64,000 nucleotides of DNA from Bacillus cereus group sp. RP43 (GTDB taxonomy: Bacteria; Bacillota; Bacilli; Bacillales; Bacillaceae_G): contig NZ_JARVHQ010000001.1 in the NCBI RefSeq assembly GCF_040459645.1, positions 4,712,001-4,776,000 of the forward strand, given 5' to 3'. Below, one piece after another: positions 60,064 through 64,000 of the stretch; positions within the stretch are counted from its first letter, which is position 1; each line of letters starts with the position of its first letter. The position numbers and the translations under genes were made by a program. The notes below the pieces were generated by a model. The model did no database searches. It saw only the letters and a list, made by a program, of their open reading frames with translations, and was not told where the DNA came from.

Positions 60064-61329
60064 TTATAACCACCTTACCCTATCATGTAGCAATCCATCT
60101 GTAAAATTATTATGCCCTATTACAAAATCCTTCATATATAAATTTAAATATTCCCCATACTTACTTTCAGTATTTAATAATAATTCTTCTACATAATAAG
60201 CACCTTGTCCAAAGGTATCTAAAAGTAAACTACACAAGCCCGCATAAATCCCACATCCTACTTGGAAGTAAGTTGCATTTGTTTTATACTTTTGAAAAAC
60301 TTGGCTACTATTCATTACATTATACATGTAGGTCTCGCTATTTTCATATACGAGTAACACACCAACTAAGTCCTCTCCCGTAATCTCTTCTTCTGCAGGA
60401 TTAAATACTTTACGATTCCAATTCCATAAATCTTCTACTTTATCTAAGTTCTGTCTAATTAAATTTGTTGTATATTCATTAATCCGATAAAGAAAACCAA
60501 CTTCCATATTAAAAGTTTTCCCTAAAATTAAGACTTCCTCATGCGGCATTAAGCAACCATAAAATTCTTTTGCTCCTAACTTCACTTTATACTCTGAAGC
60601 ATATACATCCTCATAAAAATAAAGTGAACGATGATGACTCATATACATAGGATAACTCCATATCGCTTCATCAAGAAAACGCTCAACTGCCCATGATGCA
60701 TAAAGTGTATGAGGTTTTATAAGCTCTTTATCATTCAAAAATGAATTGTCATGTTCTACAATATAACATGCTCTTGGCTTTTCATTTGGACGTTCTTTCA
60801 TAAGCTCAACAACCATCCATTGAACAACACCCGGATTCATACCTGATCCTATAATCGCTCTTGTATTTGTAAATGTTTCTTTCTCCTTTTCAAACCTCAT
60901 ATACCTTTCCGTAAGCTGAAAACCAAGTAAACTATCATCTTGATCTACTGCCTCATTTTCCAAAGCCGAATTAATATAACAAATGCCAAGGTCATTACAA
61001 CAACTCAGTACCCTAATCGTATCTGCACCTGAAACATCAATAACAACCTTCGTTCTTTTTTCCTTTAAATGTTGTTTAAATTTGACTACATCTTGAAGGT
61101 TTATTTCATATAAAAAAAATTGCTCTTTCAGATTTGGAAATAACTCATCATAATAACTTTTATCTTTTTGTTTTATATCCACTAAATGGAAGTTTACATT
61201 CTTTATCACTTCATAAATTGGATCTTTTTCATTTACTACCGCTTGATTCAAAATTGCTAACACTGCTTTTGCTGCTCCACCAGCACTGCCAAGCAACGTA
61301 ATCGAAAACGAATTTGGAAACTGCTCCAC
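60064..61329 (-). CDS. Saccharopine-dehydrogenase-like NAD(P)-binding protein (homospermidine-synthase-like)
   Basis: 421 residues from the GTG at 61329 (reads MEQFPNSFSITLLGSAGG), eight bases after AAAGGGG; the longer frame from 61365 has a poorly spaced SD. N-terminal Rossmann fold: ITLLGSAGGAAKAVLAIL, then VVIDVSGADTIRVLSCCNDLGICYINSAL and IIGSGMNPGVVQWMVVELM. This order, and the GMNPGVV string, suggest the homospermidine synthase/saccharopine dehydrogenase group. The catalytic centre is not certain from sequence. It is flanked by a sensor kinase and coat protein genes, and no polyamine gene is near, so the function is open. Confidence 0.75.
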   Translation of the reverse strand: MEQFPNSFSITLLGSAGGAAKAVLAILNQAVVNEKDPIYEVIKNVNFHLVDIKQKDKSYYDELFPNLKEQFFLYEINLQDVVKFKQHLKEKRTKVVIDVSGADTIRVLSCCNDLGICYINSALENEAVDQDDSLLGFQLTERYMRFEKEKETFTNTRAIIGSGMNPGVVQWMVVELMKERPNEKPRACYIVEHDNSFLNDKELIKPHTLYASWAVERFLDEAIWSYPMYMSHHRSLYFYEDVYASEYKVKLGAKEFYGCLMPHEEVLILGKTFNMEVGFLYRINEYTTNLIRQNLDKVEDLWNWNRKVFNPAEEEITGEDLVGVLLVYENSETYMYNVMNSSQVFQKYKTNATYFQVGCGIYAGLCSLLLDTFGQGAYYVEELLLNTESKYGEYLNLYMKDFVIGHNNFTDGLLHDRVRWL

Positions 61330-61571
61330 AAACAAAACCCCTTTAATAAAGTAGTTGAGCAGCACTTCCTCAAAAGTGAGTTGAATACACCAAAAGGTAG
61401 CTCGTACATCTTTTTTATAATTTAGTACAAGATTACCTCTGTATAAGTAAAAACAGTAACATACTTATATATTCAATTCACTTGCCCTCTCATATCCAAA
61501 TAGCGGTAAACAAATAGGCTCGACCTTTTCTTCCGTATATATAAAAGAAAAAGCCAGCCCTTTTAACTAAC

Positions 61572-62240
61572 CTACGGACAATGGACCGATTTCACATGTT
61601 GAATATTCACATACATTTTTGCGTCACGGGCTTTTAATATTTCAATATGCCCTTCATCAATTTTCGCCATCTTTCCGATTTTGTTAGATTCTTCACCTAA
61701 ATCAAACACCATAATTTTCCCAGACATTTTAATAAGCTGTTCTTCGAACGTTCTAGCTAAAGTAATATTTAATGGATTTACGGGGAGTTCATTTTTATTG
61801 AGGGAATAAGGTACTTGGTTCTCTTTATAGGGAATTAACCATTTCAAATGCTTTAAAGATATATATACCGTTTTATAAACCGGGCTATAAAAAACAATAT
61901 AATCGTTCATTACACTTGTAACATAACCATGTATCGGGGCATTTCCTGCCACATAAATTTCTGTAAAAATCCCTTTAGAGGTGCTTAATACTTTTCTCAA
62001 AGAAATTGAAGGTGATTCCCTCTTAATTACAGAATCCACATCTGGTTTCAATATTTCTTCATCATACTCTCTTAAAAATCTATAATATTGGATATGGTAT
62101 AAAGATATATATACATAGTCTTGTCCATTGTATAGAACAACAATATCATTCCCTACATCAATTAATATACCTCTAAACCTTTTTTCACCGATTAATTTAA
62201 CGTATATATTTTCCCCAATGTTCTTGTTTAACTCATTCAT
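61572..62240 (-). CDS. CotB-like spore coat protein, divergent paralog
   Basis: 222 residues. The N-terminal part KNIGENIYVKLIGEKRFRGILIDVGNDIVVLYNGQDYVYISLYHIQYYRFL parallels the CotB repeat (GxxVxxxRGGPESxxGxLxxxxxDYxxLxxxxxxxYYxxxHVKSI) with the GGPE signature lost. A second related unit starts near residue 93 (TEIYVAGNAPIHGYVTSVMNDYIVFYSPVYKTVYISLKHLKWL) and a third near 173 ending YVNIQHVKSVHCP. Three tandem modules of the same fold is the B. subtilis CotB layout. It is 180 bases past the next coat gene, with AAAGGAGG SD. Presumed outer spore-coat role. Confidence 0.7.
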   Translation of the reverse strand: MNELNKNIGENIYVKLIGEKRFRGILIDVGNDIVVLYNGQDYVYISLYHIQYYRFLREYDEEILKPDVDSVIKRESPSISLRKVLSTSKGIFTEIYVAGNAPIHGYVTSVMNDYIVFYSPVYKTVYISLKHLKWLIPYKENQVPYSLNKNELPVNPLNITLARTFEEQLIKMSGKIMVFDLGEESNKIGKMAKIDEGHIEILKARDAKMYVNIQHVKSVHCP

Positions 62241-62283
62241 CTATATCCTCCTTTCTATGAAATTGCGCTTTTCTGTCTTCCAT

Positions 62284-62408
62284 TTCAAAAAAATAATCAG
62301 GGGCAATGTTCTGTCTTTTAATAGTAAGAAATTCCTTTTCATATACCGCGAAATAATTGCAGCGAAATATGAAATCATTCTTCACTTTCAATCATAATGC
62401 CCCTTTTA
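62284..62408. repeat. Intergenic element with imperfect inverted-repeat ends
   Basis: GGGGCAATG at 62300-62308 and CATAATGCCCC at 62393-62403 are inverted repeats around about 85 bases, with an inner stem (TTTCATAT/ATATGAAA). The minus-strand 3' arm is followed by ATTATTTTTTT, so it could be a large terminator for the upstream coat gene or a small repeat element. Confidence 0.5.
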
Positions 62409-62419
62409 TTTATTAAACA

Positions 62420-62863
62420 TTATTCTTCTTCATTCTTTTTGTTTTTAACTATTTGACTCACACTCTTAATATGAGAATTAATTATATAAATGACCTCATC
62501 ACCATTTACTAGTGTAATACTTCCATCATGGATATCACTTAATAAACCTTCCACACACTCTGGTCCACCACGATTAATCTTTATCCATTTATACTTCAAG
62601 TCATTTAATACATCTAAAAAAGTATCTTCATCAGCATAGAAACATGAACCATATTCTCCCGGTGCTTCTTTCACTTTCCTGACTAGACTCTTCACATGTT
62701 TCAACTGGTAATATACTAATTCTCCAAGAGGCAATTGTAGTGTAAGGTAATCTTTTCCTAATGATACGAGTACACCTACTCTACTTTCTGGTCCGCGAAG
62801 ATTTACTTTTACATTTTCACCGACTAAACCTTTAATTTGATCACAGCATAATACACTCTCCAA
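62420..62863 (-). CDS. CotB-family spore coat protein
   Basis: 147 residues from a TTG with AAAGGAGG eight bases upstream. Two CotB-type modules: GENVKVNLRGPESRVGVLVSLGKDYLTLQ..LVYYQLKHVKSLV (about 15-62), then KWIKINRGGPECVEGLLSDIHDGSITLVNGDEVIYIINSHIKSV (about 91-135). The YYQLKHVKS and INRGGPE strings match B. subtilis CotB, here in a shorter two-module form without the long Ser-rich tail. It is 20 bases downstream of its closest paralog, so co-transcribed. B. cereus-group genomes carry two such genes (CotB1/CotB2). Confidence 0.88.
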   Translation of the reverse strand: MESVLCCDQIKGLVGENVKVNLRGPESRVGVLVSLGKDYLTLQLPLGELVYYQLKHVKSLVRKVKEAPGEYGSCFYADEDTFLDVLNDLKYKWIKINRGGPECVEGLLSDIHDGSITLVNGDEVIYIINSHIKSVSQIVKNKKNEEE

Positions 62864-62883
62864 TTTTGTACCCTCCTTTCTTA

Positions 62884-63417
62884 TTATCTTCCTCTACTTG
62901 ATTGTCTTTGTGCACGAGCGCGACCTGAATTATTACTGTTTTCATTACTTTTCTCATCGCTACTCTCATCACTACTCTCATCGCTCTCTCCACTTACTGG
63001 TGCATTATAATTAACACTTTTAATATGAGATAGTGCAATTAGTACAACTTCTTCTTTTATAATTAACGTTACATAATCGCTAGAAACATCTTGTAAAATA
63101 CCTTCAATTTTCTCTGGACCACCACGATTAATTTTCACCCAGCGGTATTTGAAGCCTTGAAGTAGCGTTTCAAAGTCTTCTGCACTGTCTTCTTCCGACC
63201 ATACAGAATCACCTATCCCACCATCTTTCGTATTTTTTGTAATGCTTTTCAGATGGCGAAGCTGGTAGTAATGGTACTCTCCTTTTTCATTCTGTAATAC
63301 GAAGTAGTCCGTACATACTGACACTATTATTCCTTTTTGAGATTCCGGTCCACCTCTGTTTACTCTTACATAAGATCCAATTAATTCTTTCAAAAAATCC
63401 CAATGAAATAAACTCAC
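62884..63417 (-). CDS. cotB: CotB-family spore coat protein with Ser/Arg tail
   Basis: 177 residues from a GTG with GAAGGGG seven bases upstream. Two CotB modules: GSYVRVNRGGPESQKGIIVSVCTDYFVLQ..YHYYQLRHLKSITK (about 12-57), then KWVKINRGGPE-like RWVKINRGGPEKIEGILQDVSSDYVTLIIKEEVVLIALSHIKSV (about 92-135). The tail is low-complexity ESDESSDEKSNENSNNSG ending in RARAQRQSSRGR, as in CotB. An outer spore coat structural protein made in the mother cell; the sigma-K promoter at 63458-63484 agrees. First gene of the coat cluster. Confidence 0.9.
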   Translation of the reverse strand: MSLFHWDFLKELIGSYVRVNRGGPESQKGIIVSVCTDYFVLQNEKGEYHYYQLRHLKSITKNTKDGGIGDSVWSEEDSAEDFETLLQGFKYRWVKINRGGPEKIEGILQDVSSDYVTLIIKEEVVLIALSHIKSVNYNAPVSGESDESSDESSDEKSNENSNNSGRARAQRQSSRGR

Positions 63418-63457
63418 GAGAAAACCCCTTCCATTAATTTATAAGCTTTTGCACTGA

Positions 63458-63484
63458 TAGTATATGTATCTGTACAGGTTATGT
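63458..63484 (-). promoter_or_regulatory. Sigma-K promoter of the cotB-type gene pair
   Basis: Minus strand: AC (63484-63483), 16-base spacer, CATATACTA (63466-63458), matching the sigma-K consensus AC-N16/17-CATANNNTA. It lies 41 bases before the GTG start. Confidence 0.7.
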
Positions 63485-63605
63485 TCGCTATGTTTGTCCC
63501 CGCTATGAAAAAATATGCTTTTAACTAATAGTACTAATCCCTATAAAATCTTCTTTCCCTTAAAGTAACTCTAGGATTTTGGATGACTTTTTCATCCCTT
63601 AATAT

Positions 63606-63660
63606 AAAAACCCCCCGTATTAAGATACATTTCTGCATATCTTAATACGGGGGGCTTTTA
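63606..63660. terminator. Very strong bidirectional terminator
   Basis: CCCCCCGTATTAAGATA and TATCTTAATACGGGGGG form a perfect 17-bp stem with a 10-base loop, with A and T tracts on the outer sides. It serves the excisionase-like gene. Confidence 0.93.
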
Positions 63661-63665
63661 TAAAT

Positions 63666-63905
63666 TTAATCTTCGTCTTTAACATCCATATCTTCTGGAA
63701 TTGGTTCGTTTAATATTTCTTCCACTAACTGCTTATATTTCTCCATTTGTTCTAAATGTGTATTAAACTGTTCCTTGTTTATTAAATATTGCTCTCCATC
63801 AAACAGTGCACGAATTTTCTTTTGCTGAATTAAGTCTTCAACATACGATTTTGGTAATTTCAAATACTCCGCAGCCTCTTCTATCGTTATATACAATGTG
63901 TTCAT
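63666..63905 (-). CDS. Excisionase/MerR-type helix-turn-helix protein
   Basis: 79 residues. YITIEEAAEYLKLPKSYVEDLIQQKKIRALFDGEQYLINKEQFNTHL is an excisionase-family (winged HTH, MerR-like) DNA-binding domain covering about residues 4-52, followed by a short acidic tail with PEDMDVKDED. Despite the 'excisionase' label there is no integrase or att site nearby, and such proteins are common as small chromosomal regulators in Bacillus. AAAGG lies close to the ATG; a TTG three codons in, with better spacing, is also possible. Target unknown. Confidence 0.82.
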   Translation of the reverse strand: MNTLYITIEEAAEYLKLPKSYVEDLIQQKKIRALFDGEQYLINKEQFNTHLEQMEKYKQLVEEILNEPIPEDMDVKDED

Positions 63906-64000
63906 TCCTTTATTATTTTTTCATATATATACTGTATCTTACTTTATTTTTGTAAACAAATAAAAAAGATTTTGTAAATACAAATTAAAAAGCAGGTAGA

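Noticed and set aside
63666..63905. Possible phage or integrative element marked by an excisionase-type protein
   Set aside because: No integrase, attachment repeats, tRNA target or phage genes within reach; the protein is more likely a small chromosomal HTH regulator.

Overview
The window is a low-GC Firmicute chromosome, almost certainly Bacillus cereus group. Evidence: a B. cereus-type 674-residue chitinase B, the yceCDEFGH and yfkHIJK blocks in B. subtilis order, CotB-type spore coat paralogs, a second (T-box controlled) prolyl-tRNA synthetase, and two copies of a repeat matching bcr1, which is typical of this group. There is no phage, insertion sequence, rRNA, tRNA or CRISPR array. It reads as core chromosome rich in RNA control elements.

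Layout. 0-2 kb: yfkJ-yfkI-yfkH (last one cut by the window edge) with yfkK divergent. 2.1-4.8 kb: calcium-type P-type ATPase. 4.8-10.4 kb: tellurite/toxic-anion (Ter) module yceC-D-E-F-G-H, with intrinsic terminators after several genes. 10.5-14.9 kb: ROK sugar kinase, a Gly/Ser/Asn-repeat cell-wall protein with an LPNTA sorting signal, T-box/proS and a YesK-like protein. 15-20 kb: alkaline-phosphatase-superfamily enzyme, two MFS transporters, an XRE regulator and a TetR regulator with two operators. 20.1-21.4 kb: small membrane and Gly/Cys-rich proteins, thioredoxin-like protein, DUF1992. 21.5-23.8 kb: chitinase with a compact control region.

24.2-26.1 kb: ABC-F protein behind an attenuator with a 12-codon leader peptide. 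26.1-29.2 kb: thiamine-precursor ABC transporter (thiamine-binding protein, permease, lipoprotein, ATPase) under a TPP riboswitch. 29.2-31.2 kb: chemoreceptor under a class I c-di-GMP riboswitch. 31.5-32.8 kb: C4-dicarboxylate carrier. 32.9-34.6 kb: thiM-thiE under a second TPP riboswitch, beside a siderophore-binding-protein remnant. 34.8-39.9 kb: topB and a YhgE/Pip protein. 40.2-44.6 kb: alpha-glucosidase, PTS IIBC and EEP phosphatase, with LacI/CcpA-type operators. 44.7-55 kb: FAD oxidase, second chemoreceptor, polar amino acid ABC importer, fatty acid desaturase, FAD-Rieske oxidoreductase and AAHS transporter, with bcr1 copies upstream of the FAD oxidase and AAHS genes. 55-64 kb: YcgL nucleotidyltransferase, twin P-loop ATPase, SAM-riboswitch-controlled cyclase-family hydrolase, PqqD-like protein, KinB-like histidine kinase, saccharopine-dehydrogenase-like protein, three CotB-like coat genes and an excisionase-type HTH protein.

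No single large unknown system stands out. The most interesting signals are regulatory: the ABC-F leader peptide attenuator, the SAM riboswitch on a cyclase-family hydrolase, the c-di-GMP riboswitch on a receptor with an altered signalling tip, a bcr1-derived terminator, and a shared ~31-bp palindromic element at two loci. Many start codons were moved from the longest open frame on Shine-Dalgarno (SD) spacing; each case is noted.
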